Counted from the stretch's first letter, positions 15,525 to 23,688 are shown. The stretch is 37,508 nt of DNA from an uncultured Eubacteriales bacterium (GCA_900319695.1 ONPN01000015.1:1-37508); one strand, 5' to 3'. The notes: generated by a model from the letters alone, not told the origin. Made by a program: numbers and translations.

Positions 15525-16634
15525 ATGCAGGAGAAGAGTTCCTTTGAAAACGCGAGAAAGAATATTCAGCGCGGCGGCAAGCTGCTCTACCGGGGCAGCC
15601 GGATCACCGCCTTTGCGCTGACCGTCCTGGTGATTGTCCACGCGATTGCGCTGCTGTCGGTCTTCACCAGCGACAAGGCCGCGTTTTATATTCGCCGCCT
15701 CTATGAGAACAACGCCTTTTACCGCCTGATCGACCTCTTTGCCGATCTGCGGGGCCTGCCGCCCTGGTCGGACGCCGCCATCGGCTGCTTTGCGGCGCTG
15801 CTGTCCTATCTGGTGCTGCTGCTGTTCGTGCGCATGGTCACGCGGATGATGCGCTATCTCGCACAGGGCGGACGGCCCTTCGACATCAGCGCGGCCAAAA
15901 CCGTGCGCGCCTATTCCTGGCTGCTGCTGGTGCTGGCCCTGTATAACCCCGCCCTCGGCCTGATCTCCTTCGCCCTGTCCATGCTCTTTTCCTATATCAT
16001 GGAGTACGGCGGCTATATCCAGGCCCGGGCGGATGAGACCAACCGCATCCAGGAGGAGATCATCGTCTCCTTCGCGGAGATCACCGAGAACAAGTCCGGC
16101 CAGACCGGCCGGCACATCCGCCGCGTGTCAGAGTACGCCCGCATCCTGGCGGAGGAGCTGGGCCTCGACGAGGAGAGCTGCCAGAAGATCCGCATCGCCT
16201 CCACCATGCACGACATCGGCAAGCTGATGATCCCGACGGAGATCCTGGAGAAACCGGGCCGCCTGACGGACGAGGAGTACAGTGTCATCAAGACGCATAC
16301 GACCTACGGCGGCCAGCTTCTGGAGAACGTGGAAGGGGAGGAGATGCAGCTTTCCCGCACCATCGCCCTACAGCACCACGAGCGCTGGGACGGCAGGGGC
16401 TACCCGCAGAACCTCGCCGCCGACGCCATCAGCCTTGAGGGGCGCATCGTGGCGGTGGCCGACGTGTACGACGCCCTCACAAGCCGCCGCAGCTACAAGC
16501 AGGCCTGGGACGAGGATCGGGCCTTTCGGGAGATCAAAAACGGCCGCGGCACCCAGTTTGACCCCGCGGTGGTGGACGCCTTCGAGCGCGCCCACGACAA
16601 GATCCTCGAAGTGCAGAAGAAGTTTGCGGACTGA
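15525..16634 (+). CDS. Membrane-anchored HD-GYP domain phosphohydrolase
   Basis: A 369-residue protein with an N-terminal membrane part and a C-terminal HD-GYP domain. Hydrophobic helices are at about 27-48, 82-105 and 127-155. The HD-GYP domain (about 175-365) has HIRRVSEYARILAEELG, the HD pair H229-D230 in MHDIGKL, IPTEILEKPGRLT, the HH pair in LQHHERWDG, the G292-Y293-P294 motif, VADVYDALTSRRSYK and GTQFDPAVVDAF. These are the residues of active HD-GYP enzymes, which degrade c-di-GMP (some act on related dinucleotides). No separate sensor domain is present beyond the membrane part. Its divergent neighbour is an EAL protein, so two different c-di-GMP phosphodiesterases share one intergenic control region. 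Confidence 0.9.
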   Translation: MQEKSSFENARKNIQRGGKLLYRGSRITAFALTVLVIVHAIALLSVFTSDKAAFYIRRLYENNAFYRLIDLFADLRGLPPWSDAAIGCFAALLSYLVLLLFVRMVTRMMRYLAQGGRPFDISAAKTVRAYSWLLLVLALYNPALGLISFALSMLFSYIMEYGGYIQARADETNRIQEEIIVSFAEITENKSGQTGRHIRRVSEYARILAEELGLDEESCQKIRIASTMHDIGKLMIPTEILEKPGRLTDEEYSVIKTHTTYGGQLLENVEGEEMQLSRTIALQHHERWDGRGYPQNLAADAISLEGRIVAVADVYDALTSRRSYKQAWDEDRAFREIKNGRGTQFDPAVVDAFERAHDKILEVQKKFAD

Positions 16635-16637
16635 CTT

Positions 16638-16804
16638 GGGGCTGTGAAAAAGTCTGTCCTTGCACCGTAGGGGCGGCTACCAGCCGCCCGGCAGCAGAAA
16701 CAGAGATGATGCACTGTGCCTGGGCGAATCCGTACAGCGCACGTCGTGCCGCGCGGGCGGATACTATCCGCCCCTACGGCAGAAGGGAGCTTTTTCACAG
16801 CCCC
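16638..16804. mobile_element. MITE-like element with 15-bp perfect terminal inverted repeats
   Basis: The ends GGGGCTGTGAAAAAG (16638-16652) and CTTTTTCACAGCCCC (16790-16804) are perfect inverted repeats, 167 bases end to end. Inside is a second inverted repeat pair, CCGTAGGGGCGG (16668 onward) with CCGCCCCTACGG (ending near 16779), each followed or preceded by small hairpins. There is no coding capacity. No target-site duplication could be made out. It starts 3 bases after the HD-GYP stop and ends 21 bases before the -35 box of the trpB promoter. Confidence 0.75.
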
Positions 16805-16825
16805 GGCTTTTCAGCAAAAAAACTC

Positions 16826-16854
16826 TTGACACTTTAGCACTTTAGTGTTATGAT
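16826..16854 (+). promoter_or_regulatory. Promoter of the trpB2 T-box leader
   Basis: A perfect -35 TTGACA (16826-16831), 17-base spacer and TATGAT -10 (16849-16854). It predicts a start near 16861, just before the 5' end of the T-box stem I. Confidence 0.88.
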
Positions 16855-16863
16855 CCACCCATA

Positions 16864-17143
16864 AACCGAAGAGCGGGAGGAGTACTCCGCGAATCGTTCC
16901 TTTTCAGAGAGCTGCCGTTCGGTGCGAGGCAGCAGGGGGCGCGCGAGGGAATGGACCCGCGAGGGCAAACAGAACAGGGGCGCGATCCCCTCAGTATGGG
17001 AGACGGAGCTGGCGATCCGTTATCAAAGGGCCGGCGTGTGACAGCACGCAAAAGTGGGCGCGCAAGCGCCAAGCCGGGTGGTACCGCAGGAGTTCAACGC
17101 TCTTGTCCCTGCAAAACATGCAGAGGCAAGGGCTTTTGTTTTT
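16864..17143 (+). promoter_or_regulatory. T-box riboswitch, tryptophan specifier
   Basis: The leader senses uncharged tRNA and allows transcription of trpB2 when it binds. Stem I opens with CGAAGAGCGGG; GCGGG (16873-16877) pairs with CCCGC (16956-16960). The AGTA loop-E motif is at 16881-16884 and AGAGAG at 16906-16911. The specifier loop reads GAATGGA, giving codon TGG (16952-16954), tryptophan, which agrees with the gene controlled. The T-box sequence GGGTGGTACCGC is at 17076-17087. The base after TGG is T, which pairs with an A discriminator or wobbles with G. The terminator is at 17099-17143. Confidence 0.92.
17099..17143 (+). terminator. Regulated terminator of the T-box
   Basis: GCTCTTGTCCCTGCA (17099-17113) pairs with TGCAGAGGCAAGGGC (17119-17133) with one mismatch, followed by TTTTGTTTTT (17134-17143). 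It competes with the antiterminator that includes the T-box sequence. Confidence 0.88.
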
Positions 17144-17175
17144 GCCTCTGACATCTCAGAAAAGGAGCGATCCCC

Positions 17176-18552
17176 ATGTTAGTAAACAACATCCCCTACA
17201 AAACCTATCTCGCCGAAAGTGAGATCCCGAACGCCTGGTACAACCTCCGGGCCGACATGAAGGTCAAGCCCGCGCCGCTGCTCAACCCCGGCACCGGCAA
17301 GCCCCTCACCGCCGATGAGCTGACGCCCATTTTCTGTGAAGAGCTGGTGAAGCAGGAGCTCGACAACGACACGCCCTATTTCCCCATCCCGAAAGAGATC
17401 CTGGATTTCTACAAGATGTACCGCCCCTCGCCCCTGGTGCGCGCCTACTGTCTCGAGAAGGTGCTGGACACCCCGGCGAGAATCTACTATAAGTTTGAGG
17501 GCAACAACACCTCCGGCAGCCACAAGCTCAACTCCGCCATCGCCCAGGCCTACTACGCTAAGCAGCAGGGCCTCAAGGGCGTGACCACCGAGACCGGCGC
17601 CGGACAGTGGGGCACGGCCCTGTCCATGGCCTGCGCGTATCTGGGCCTTGACTGCAAGGTTTTCATGGTCAAGGTCAGCTATGAGCAGAAGCCCTTCCGC
17701 CGCGAGGTCATGCGCACCTACGGCGCCAGCGTGACGCCCTCTCCCTCCATGGAGACCGAGGTCGGCAAGAAGATCCTGGCCGAGCACCCCGGCACCACCG
17801 GCTCCCTCGGCTGCGCGATCTCCGAGGCGGTGGAGGTCGCGGTCAAGAACCCCGGCTACCGCTATGTGCTGGGCAGCGTCCTCAACCAGGTGCTCCTGCA
17901 CCAGAGCATCATCGGCCTGGAGGCCAAGGCGGCCTTCGACAAGATCGGCGTCAGGCCCGACATCATCATCGGCTGCGCCGGCGGCGGCTCCAACCTCGGC
18001 GGCCTGATCGCCCCCTTCATGGGCGAGAAGCTGAGAGGGGAGGCCGACTACCGCATTATCGCGGTCGAGCCCGCCTCCTGCCCGAGCTTTACCCGCGGTA
18101 AATTCGCCTACGACTTCTGCGACACCGGCATGATCTGCCCGCTGGCCAAGATGTACACCCTCGGCAGTTCCTTCATCCCGTCCCCGAACCACGCGGGCGG
18201 TCTGCGCTTCCACGGCATGTCCACGGTGCTCAGCCAGCTCTATCACGACGGGCTCATGGAGGCCCGCGCGGTGGAGCAGACCTCCGTCTTCGAGGCGGCC
18301 GAGCTCTTCGCCCGGTCCGAGGGCATACTCCCCGCGCCCGAGAGCAGCCACGCCATCCGCGCCGCCATCGACGAGGCCCTCAAGTGCAGGGAGACAGGCG
18401 AGCAGAAGGACATCCTCTTCGGCCTCACCGGCACCGGCTACTTCGACCTCAAGGCCTACGAGCAGTTCAACGACGGCACCATGACCGACTACATTCCCAC
18501 GGACGAGGATCTGGCGAAGGGCTTCGCCGGCCTGCCCAAAATCGACGCCTGA
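17176..18552 (+). CDS. trpB: Tryptophan synthase beta chain, TrpB2 type
   Basis: A 458-residue PLP enzyme that makes tryptophan from serine and indole. Its length and N-terminal extension (AWYNLRADM...PAPLLNPGTG) mark it as the TrpB2 group and not the ~400-residue TrpB1 that pairs with TrpA. The PLP lysine is K117 in SGSHKLNSA. Other motifs are ETGAGQWGTALS, GCAGGGSNLGG (phosphate cup) and ILPAPESSHA. No trpA or other trp biosynthesis gene is near, so it may salvage indole. The ATG follows AAAGGAG at 17161-17167. Expression is under the tryptophan T-box. A small peptide gene starts 12 bases after the stop and must share the transcript. Confidence 0.95.
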   Translation: MLVNNIPYKTYLAESEIPNAWYNLRADMKVKPAPLLNPGTGKPLTADELTPIFCEELVKQELDNDTPYFPIPKEILDFYKMYRPSPLVRAYCLEKVLDTPARIYYKFEGNNTSGSHKLNSAIAQAYYAKQQGLKGVTTETGAGQWGTALSMACAYLGLDCKVFMVKVSYEQKPFRREVMRTYGASVTPSPSMETEVGKKILAEHPGTTGSLGCAISEAVEVAVKNPGYRYVLGSVLNQVLLHQSIIGLEAKAAFDKIGVRPDIIIGCAGGGSNLGGLIAPFMGEKLRGEADYRIIAVEPASCPSFTRGKFAYDFCDTGMICPLAKMYTLGSSFIPSPNHAGGLRFHGMSTVLSQLYHDGLMEARAVEQTSVFEAAELFARSEGILPAPESSHAIRAAIDEALKCRETGEQKDILFGLTGTGYFDLKAYEQFNDGTMTDYIPTDEDLAKGFAGLPKIDA

Positions 18553-18564
18553 AAGGATAGCGAA

Positions 18565-18759
18565 ATGCCCGACAGCGCCATCAGAAAAATCAGCGACGAC
18601 CGCCTTGAAAATGTGAGCGGCGGCGCGGCCAGACCCAAATTCGTCAGCAGCTTCTACTGCGAAAAGTGCAATAAAACCATACGCCTCAACGGGGTCTACA
18701 GCCTTGAGCGGGCGCAGAAGGACCACGACGCAAAGGAGCACGCGGCGAAGAAAAAGTAA
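18565..18759 (+). CDS. Small peptide with double-glycine leader and C2H2-like core
   Basis: A 64-residue protein not matched to a named family. Residues 1-20 look like a double-glycine leader: ISDDRLENVSGG ends at G19-G20, with the L/V spacing typical of peptides cut and exported by peptidase-containing ABC transporters. The remaining 44 residues hold C32 and C35 (YCEKC) and, after a helix-like stretch, H54 and H59, a C-x2-C-x18-H-x4-H pattern that could bind zinc. The tail is lysine-rich. It has a good ribosome site (AAAGGA) and lies 12 bases after trpB2, so it is also under the tryptophan T-box, yet it contains no tryptophan. No transporter or modifying enzyme is adjacent. It could also be a small cytoplasmic zinc-finger protein. 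Confidence 0.65.
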   Translation: MPDSAIRKISDDRLENVSGGAARPKFVSSFYCEKCNKTIRLNGVYSLERAQKDHDAKEHAAKKK

Positions 18760-18775
18760 AAAGACCGCATAGAAC

Positions 18776-18810
18776 AAGAAATCACGCCCCGTTTGGGACG
18801 TGATTTCTTT
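18776..18810. terminator. Terminator after trpB2-peptide operon
   Basis: AAGAAATCACG (18776-18786) pairs with CGTGATTTCTT (18799-18809), with CCC/GGG pairing further in. T-rich sequence follows on plus. The 185 bases from here to the next gene hold nothing recognisable. Confidence 0.85.
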
Positions 18811-18995
18811 ATCGCCTGTCAGACTCAATACAGCGCACCTTTCCAGCAAACCAGCCGGGGAATCGGGGAGCGGCAGGCAAGATGATGTCGGTCTCCATCG
18901 CGCCGACGTTTTCGGATGTATACTCTGCACTTATGCGATTAAACCGCCGTGTACTGGCACGGTGGCGTGAGGGGTCGGGGCCTGTTCAGCCTCTC

Positions 18996-20195
18996 CTACT
19001 CAATAATAAACACGTATGTTTTCAGCCGGTCCATCGCCTCAACCAGACGCGATTTCGGCAGGGCCAGGTTCATGCGTATCGTGTCGGGCCAGTAAAAGCT
19101 CTCGCCGTTTTGCCAGATGACGCCGCAGCGCACACCCCGTTCCAGAAGACTGTCAATCGTAACCCCCTGCCTCCGGCACCACGCGCCGCAGTCGAGGTAG
19201 AGCATGTAGGTTCCCTGCGGGCGCATGACCGAGACGCCGGGGAAGTGCTCCCGGATAAAGTCGCAGGCATATTCCACGTTGCCGTCAATGACGCGGATCA
19301 TCTCGTCACACCACGCGCCGCCGTCGCGATAGGCCCCGATGAGGGCGTGGACCGAGAGAATGTTCGGCTCGTTATAGTGGCTGAGTCTGCCCTGACGCTG
19401 CATACGCGCGCGCAGATAATCGCTGTAAATCACATGATAGGAGCCGACCAGCCCCGCGAGGGAGAAGGTCTTGCTCGGCGCGTAGAGGGCGATCACGCGC
19501 TCTCTCGCGTCCTCAGAAACGCTCTGCGTGGGGATGTGTTTGTGACCCGGCAGGATGATGTCAGACCAGATCTCGTCGGAGAAGACCACGCAGTCGTTGC
19601 GCCTGTAGACCTCCATGGCCTGTTCGATCTCCCAGCGCTCCCAAACTCTGCCGCAGGGGTTGTGCGGGGAACAGAAGACCGCAAAGTGAATGTCGTTCTC
19701 TTTGAGCTTCCGGTCCATGTCCTCATAGTCCATGCGCCACACGCCCTGCTCATCCCGCACAAGGGGCGAGTGGACGGCGACGCGGCCTGTGTCGTCAAAG
19801 GTATGGGTGAAGCCGACGTATGTGGGGGAGTGGACGAGGATCTTTTCACCCGGGGTTGTAAACGCCTGGAGCGCGGAGCTCAGCCCCCCGAGCACGCCGT
19901 TTTCATAGCCGATGTGCTTTGCTTCCAGGCCCTCCACGCCGTTGCGGGTTTTGTGCCAGTTGATGATCGCCTGATAGTATTCCTTCGGCAGTGCAAAATA
20001 GCCGAAGTTCGGCATCTCCATGCGCTGCTTGATCGCGTCCAGCACCGGCGGCGCGGTGGGGAAGGCCATGTCGGCGATCCACATGGGGATGACGTCAAAG
20101 CCCTCGTCGGGCTGCACGCCGTCAAAGGGAATGCGGTCCGCCGCCAGGCAGTCGTGTCCCGCGCGGTCAAGGACGCTTGTAAAATCGTAGGTCAT
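18996..20195 (-). CDS. MalY/PatB-type PLP aminotransferase/cystathionine beta-lyase
   Basis: A 399-residue fold-type I PLP enzyme of the MalY/PatB group, which cleaves C-S bonds of cystathionine/cysteine and includes some aminotransferases. It starts MTYDFTSVLDR and has the group signatures VIPMWIADMAFPTAPPV, FGYFALPKEYY, VHSPTYVGF, CSPHNPCGRVW, FSDEIWSDI and the PLP lysine K242 in APSKTFSLAGL. The C-terminal MLYLDCGAW and IRMNLALP(K)S are also typical. I chose the ATG at 20193-20195; the longer open frame upstream only reads through the repeat element at 20222-20337. It is the last gene on the minus strand behind rpoD. Confidence 0.9.
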   Translation of the reverse strand: MTYDFTSVLDRAGHDCLAADRIPFDGVQPDEGFDVIPMWIADMAFPTAPPVLDAIKQRMEMPNFGYFALPKEYYQAIINWHKTRNGVEGLEAKHIGYENGVLGGLSSALQAFTTPGEKILVHSPTYVGFTHTFDDTGRVAVHSPLVRDEQGVWRMDYEDMDRKLKENDIHFAVFCSPHNPCGRVWERWEIEQAMEVYRRNDCVVFSDEIWSDIILPGHKHIPTQSVSEDARERVIALYAPSKTFSLAGLVGSYHVIYSDYLRARMQRQGRLSHYNEPNILSVHALIGAYRDGGAWCDEMIRVIDGNVEYACDFIREHFPGVSVMRPQGTYMLYLDCGAWCRRQGVTIDSLLERGVRCGVIWQNGESFYWPDTIRMNLALPKSRLVEAMDRLKTYVFIIE

Positions 20196-20221
20196 TTCTT
20201 CTCTCTTTCCGGTCAACAATT

Positions 20222-20337
20222 CTGAGAGTGGAGAGTGAAGAGTTGAGAGTGGAGTTAAGGTATCCGCTTCGCGGATGAATTTCATTTGTCGCGCAGCGAC
20301 ACAATATCTCCACTCTTCACTCTCCAAACTCCACACT
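20222..20337. repeat. Palindromic repeat, family A copy 1
   Basis: The left arm is a run of GAGAGTGGAGAGTGAAGAG-like units and the right arm is its imperfect reverse complement (CTCCACTCTTCACTCTCC). The core has two small hairpins, ATCCGCTTCGCGGAT and GTCGCGCAGCGAC, joined by GAATTTCATTT. A second copy lies at 26872-27010. The right end touches the rpoD stop codon. Confidence 0.85.
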
Positions 20338-21593
20338 TAATTCAAGAAGTCTCTCAGCTTCTTGGAACGGCTCGGGTGGCGCAGCTTGCGCAGGGCCTTG
20401 GCCTCAATCTGACGGATGCGCTCGCGCGTGACGTTGAACTCCTTGCCGACCTCCTCAAGCGTGCGGGTGCGGCCGTCGACAATGCCGAAGCGCAGCTCCA
20501 GCACCTTCTTCTCGCGCGGGGCGAGGGTGTCCAGCACCTCCTCCAGCTGCTCGCGCAGGAGGGAGAAGGAGGCGGCTTCAGACGGCTCGGACGCGTCCTC
20601 ATCGGGGATGAAGTCGCCGAGATGGGAGTCCTCCTCCTCGCCGATCGGGGTCTCAAGGCTGACGGGCTCCTGGGCGATCTTGAGAATGTCGCGGACCTTG
20701 TCCACCGGCATCTCCATCTCCCTGGCAATCTCCTCGGCGGAGGGGTCGTGGCCCAGCTCCTGCAGGAGCTGGCGGGAGACGCGGATGGTCTTGTTGATGG
20801 TCTCAACCATGTGCACGGGGATGCGGATGGTGCGGGCCTGGTCGGCAATGGCGCGGGTGATGGCCTGGCGGATCCACCAGGTGGCGTAGGTGGAGAACTT
20901 GTAGCCCTTGGTGTAGTCAAACTTCTCTACCGCCTTGATGAGGCCCAGATTGCCCTCCTGGATGAGGTCGAGGAAGAGCATGCCGCGGCCCACATAGCGC
21001 TTGGCGATGGACACCACGAGACGGAGGTTTGCCTCGGTCATGCGGTGCTTGGCGTTCTCGTCGCCGAGGGACATCTGTCTGGCGAGCTCAACCTCCTCCT
21101 CGGGCGTGAGCAGGGGCACCTTGCCGATCTCCTTGAGGTACATGCGCACGGGGTCGTCGGTGGAGAAGCTGTCCATCAGCGCGTCTGTGTCGGCGAGGTC
21201 GGCGCTGGTGACCTCCTCGATCCCGGCCAGATCCTCGGCCTCGGGCAGGGTGTCGTCCAGAGGCGGGAGCAGATCGTCGCTGCCCACGTCGATGTCGATG
21301 CCGGCCTTCTCCAGACTCTCGTAGAAGCGATCCACGGCCTCGCCGTCGATGTTCAGCTCCTCCAGAAGCTCCAGCTCCTTGGGAGTGAGCTTGCCGGTCT
21401 TCTTGCCCTTTTCAAACAGCTCGTTCAGGCGCTCCTCGGGAGTCTTGCCGTGCTCCTCCGGGCTTTCCTTTTTGCGGGCGCTCTTCTTGGTCTTGGGCGG
21501 CTCGGGCAGCAGCTCCGTCTCGCCGGCGGCGTTCAGAAGCTCATCCGCCATCTTGCTCAGTTCCTGTTCGGTGTAGATATTGTCGTCTGCCAT
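20337..21593 (-). CDS. rpoD: Primary sigma factor RpoD (SigA)
   Basis: The housekeeping sigma factor, 418 residues. The N-terminal part (about 1-150) is acidic and variable (region 1.1-like). The conserved core starts [25 protein letters not shown] (region 1.2). Region 2 has [33 protein letters not shown] and [13 protein letters not shown]. Region 3 has [12 protein letters not shown], and region 4 has VLELRFG and the helix-turn-helix [20 protein letters not shown]. The many TTGxxx-N17-TATAAT promoters in the window are what this factor recognises. Its start is 3 bases after the dnaG stop, the usual macromolecular synthesis operon without rpsU. Confidence 0.97.
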   Translation of the reverse strand: MADDNIYTEQELSKMADELLNAAGETELLPEPPKTKKSARKKESPEEHGKTPEERLNELFEKGKKTGKLTPKELELLEELNIDGEAVDRFYESLEKAGIDIDVGSDDLLPPLDDTLPEAEDLAGIEEVTSADLADTDALMDSFSTDDPVRMYLKEIGKVPLLTPEEEVELARQMSLGDENAKHRMTEANLRLVVSIAKRYVGRGMLFLDLIQEGNLGLIKAVEKFDYTKGYKFSTYATWWIRQAITRAIADQARTIRIPVHMVETINKTIRVSRQLLQELGHDPSAEEIAREMEMPVDKVRDILKIAQEPVSLETPIGEEEDSHLGDFIPDEDASEPSEAASFSLLREQLEEVLDTLAPREKKVLELRFGIVDGRTRTLEEVGKEFNVTRERIRQIEAKALRKLRHPSRSKKLRDFLN

Positions 21594-21596
21594 GTC

Positions 21597-23339
21597 TTAT
21601 CCCTCATATCCTTTTTTCTTTTTGAGCTGCTCCCTGAGCGCCAGAAGATCGACGCCGCCGGAGCGCAGTTGCTTTCTCTCGCGGATTTTATCTATGTAAT
21701 CGGCGATGCTCTGCCGACTGCGGCTGAGTATCTCCGGTTTTTGCAGGATGGCGACCAGAAGCCCCAGCTCGTCGCCGCTGAGCTGGCCTGCCAGCATGTC
21801 GGTGCTGACGCTGCGCCCCTCGCGGATGCGGGCGCTGAGCACGGCGTAAATTCTGCCGAGGCCGGGGGCGGAGAAATCCTCCGGCGGCGGAAGGCCGGGC
21901 GTTGAAATGAGCGCCGGTTCAAGGTACAGGAGTCTGATCAGCCCCTCCTCCGCCGCGGCGGAGGCCGGGTCGTCATAGCGCAGCTCCCGCGCCGTCGGCT
22001 GCATGAGCTTTTCGGGCTGGGTCTGCTGCTTCTGCACCTGCTTGTAATTGCTGTTCAAAATGCGCTTGCGCCGCCGCTCCACATCGTTCACGATCACGTC
22101 CGAGGGGAGTCCCAGCTCTTTGGCGAGGTCCATCGCGTAGACCTGCCGCCGTACCTCGTCCGGCAGCTTCGCCAAAAGCTCCACCGCCTCGCGCAGATAG
22201 TCGGACTTCTGCTCCGTGACGTTCAGATCGTACTTCTCGCGTATACTCCGCAATCGGTAGTCCATCTGGTTTTCAGAGCCCTCCAGCAGCTTGCGGAAGG
22301 CCTCGGGGCCCTTGGTCTTGATGAGCTCGTCCGGGTCCTTCGCCCCGGTCAGGCGCAGGACGCGCACCTTGATGTCCAGCTTTTCCAGAATCCCGATGGC
22401 GCGCTGCGAGGCCTTGAGACCCGCCCCGTCGCCGTCGTAGGCGATGATGACCTCGCTTGTGTAGCGGGACAAAAGCCGCGCCTGCTCCGGCGTGAGCGAG
22501 GTGCCCAGAGACGCCACCGCCGAGTCGAAGCCCGCCTGGTGCAGGCTCACCACGTCTATATTGCCCTCCGATAGAATGATATATCCGCTTTTTGATTTTT
22601 TAGCCAGATTCAGGGCAAAAAGGTTACGGCTTTTGTTAAAGACCAGGGTCTCGGGACTGTTGAGATACTTCGGCTCCCCGTCGCCGAGGATGCGCCCGGA
22701 AAAGCCGATGACGTTCCCGCGCACATTGATAACCGGGAACATGAGGCGGTTTCGGAAGGCGTCGTAAAAGCCACCCTGTTTTCCGCGCTTGACAAGGCCC
22801 GCGTCAAAGAGCTCGTATTCCGTATAGCCCTTGTCGAGCATGGCGTTTCGGAGACTGTCCCAGGTATCGGGCGCCGCGCCGAGGCCGAAGTTTTTGACCA
22901 TCGCGGGCGAGATGCCGCGCCTTTGTATGTAGGCCACCGCCGGAGCCCCCGCGGGTTTGGAGAGCTGGGAGTAGAACCAGCGGGCAGCGTCCCTGTTCAG
23001 GGCCAGCATACGCGCGCGCTTGCGGCCCTCGGCGCTGTCGGTCTCCTCCGGCATCTGCATCCCGGCGCGCTTGGCGAGGAAGGCCACCGCCTCGGGATAG
23101 GAGAGGTTTTCGATCTCCATGATGAAGCTGATGACGCCGCCGCCCTTGCCGCAGCCGAAGCAGTGATAAATCTGCTTGTCCGGCGAGACGGAGAAGGAGG
23201 GCGTCTTCTCACTGTGGAAGGGGCAGAGGCCGAACATATTGGCCCCGCTGCGCTTCGACAATCTCACATAGCTCGACACCACGTCCACAATGTCCGAGCG
23301 GTCCACCAGGTCCTGTATGAACTTTTCCGGGATCGCCAT
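21597..23339 (-). CDS. dnaG: DNA primase
   Basis: The 580-residue primase makes RNA primers for replication. Domains seen in order: the CHC2 zinc finger (C39, H42, C60, C63 in CPFH...CFGC), the RNA polymerase domain with the TOPRIM motifs LSEGNIDVVSLHQ and AYDGDGAG (about 250-310), and a C-terminal helicase-interaction region (about 430-580) that is divergent. The start MAIPEKFIQDLVDRSDIVDVVSSYV is standard and follows AAGGTGAT. The gene lies between dgt and rpoD as in other Clostridia and is probably co-transcribed with rpoD. Confidence 0.97.
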   Translation of the reverse strand: MAIPEKFIQDLVDRSDIVDVVSSYVRLSKRSGANMFGLCPFHSEKTPSFSVSPDKQIYHCFGCGKGGGVISFIMEIENLSYPEAVAFLAKRAGMQMPEETDSAEGRKRARMLALNRDAARWFYSQLSKPAGAPAVAYIQRRGISPAMVKNFGLGAAPDTWDSLRNAMLDKGYTEYELFDAGLVKRGKQGGFYDAFRNRLMFPVINVRGNVIGFSGRILGDGEPKYLNSPETLVFNKSRNLFALNLAKKSKSGYIILSEGNIDVVSLHQAGFDSAVASLGTSLTPEQARLLSRYTSEVIIAYDGDGAGLKASQRAIGILEKLDIKVRVLRLTGAKDPDELIKTKGPEAFRKLLEGSENQMDYRLRSIREKYDLNVTEQKSDYLREAVELLAKLPDEVRRQVYAMDLAKELGLPSDVIVNDVERRRKRILNSNYKQVQKQQTQPEKLMQPTARELRYDDPASAAAEEGLIRLLYLEPALISTPGLPPPEDFSAPGLGRIYAVLSARIREGRSVSTDMLAGQLSGDELGLLVAILQKPEILSRSRQSIADYIDKIRERKQLRSGGVDLLALREQLKKKKGYEG

Positions 23340-23688
23340 CGGATCACCTTCTCAAAAGCCCTGAAGATTTTTTCGCGAATGCGAAAACCAATTCAATCCG
23401 TTTTTCGCGGGGGCGTGTACCTCGCGAAAAACTCTTCTCAGTCTGCAAGTGTGCGAGCGGCGTCAAACGGAGCTCGCACCGTTCCATTTCCGCCTAAGGG
23501 CGAAAACTTCACTCTGCTCCCTTCGTTTTCCTCTTAACTGCAAAGCCGCTGCTTTGCAGTTAGAAGGAGGTGCAGCGGAGAGAGTGAGCTTTCGTCACGC
23601 TTGACGGAAGCGAATGAACGCAGCTTGTACCGACGCAGTGCGCGCAGCAGACTGCAAACTCGATGAAATGTCTTGCATTTCATCGAAT
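23340..23688. other. Hairpin-rich gap between dgt and dnaG
   Basis: About 350 bases without a convincing gene, but with several perfect stems: TTTTCGC/GCGAAAA (23370-23387), TTTTTCGCG/CGCGAAAAA (23401-23431), TAACTGCAAAGC/GCTTTGCAGTTA (12 bp, 23535-23562) and TCGATGAAATG/CATTTCATCGA (23660-23686). The last is the dgt transcript end. The others may be a small repeat element or a structured RNA ahead of dnaG. Confidence 0.5.
23660..23686 (-). terminator. Hairpin directly behind dgt
   Basis: An 11-bp perfect stem (TCGATGAAATG with CATTTCATCGA, loop TCTTG) lies two bases beyond the dgt stop on the minus strand. The following T-run is weak (GAGTTTG), so termination may be incomplete and allow read-through toward dnaG-rpoD. 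Confidence 0.55.

Noticed and set aside
20196-20336. 47-residue N-terminal extension of the MalY/PatB protein
   Set aside because: It reads through the palindromic repeat; the family N-terminus starts at the ATG at 20195.
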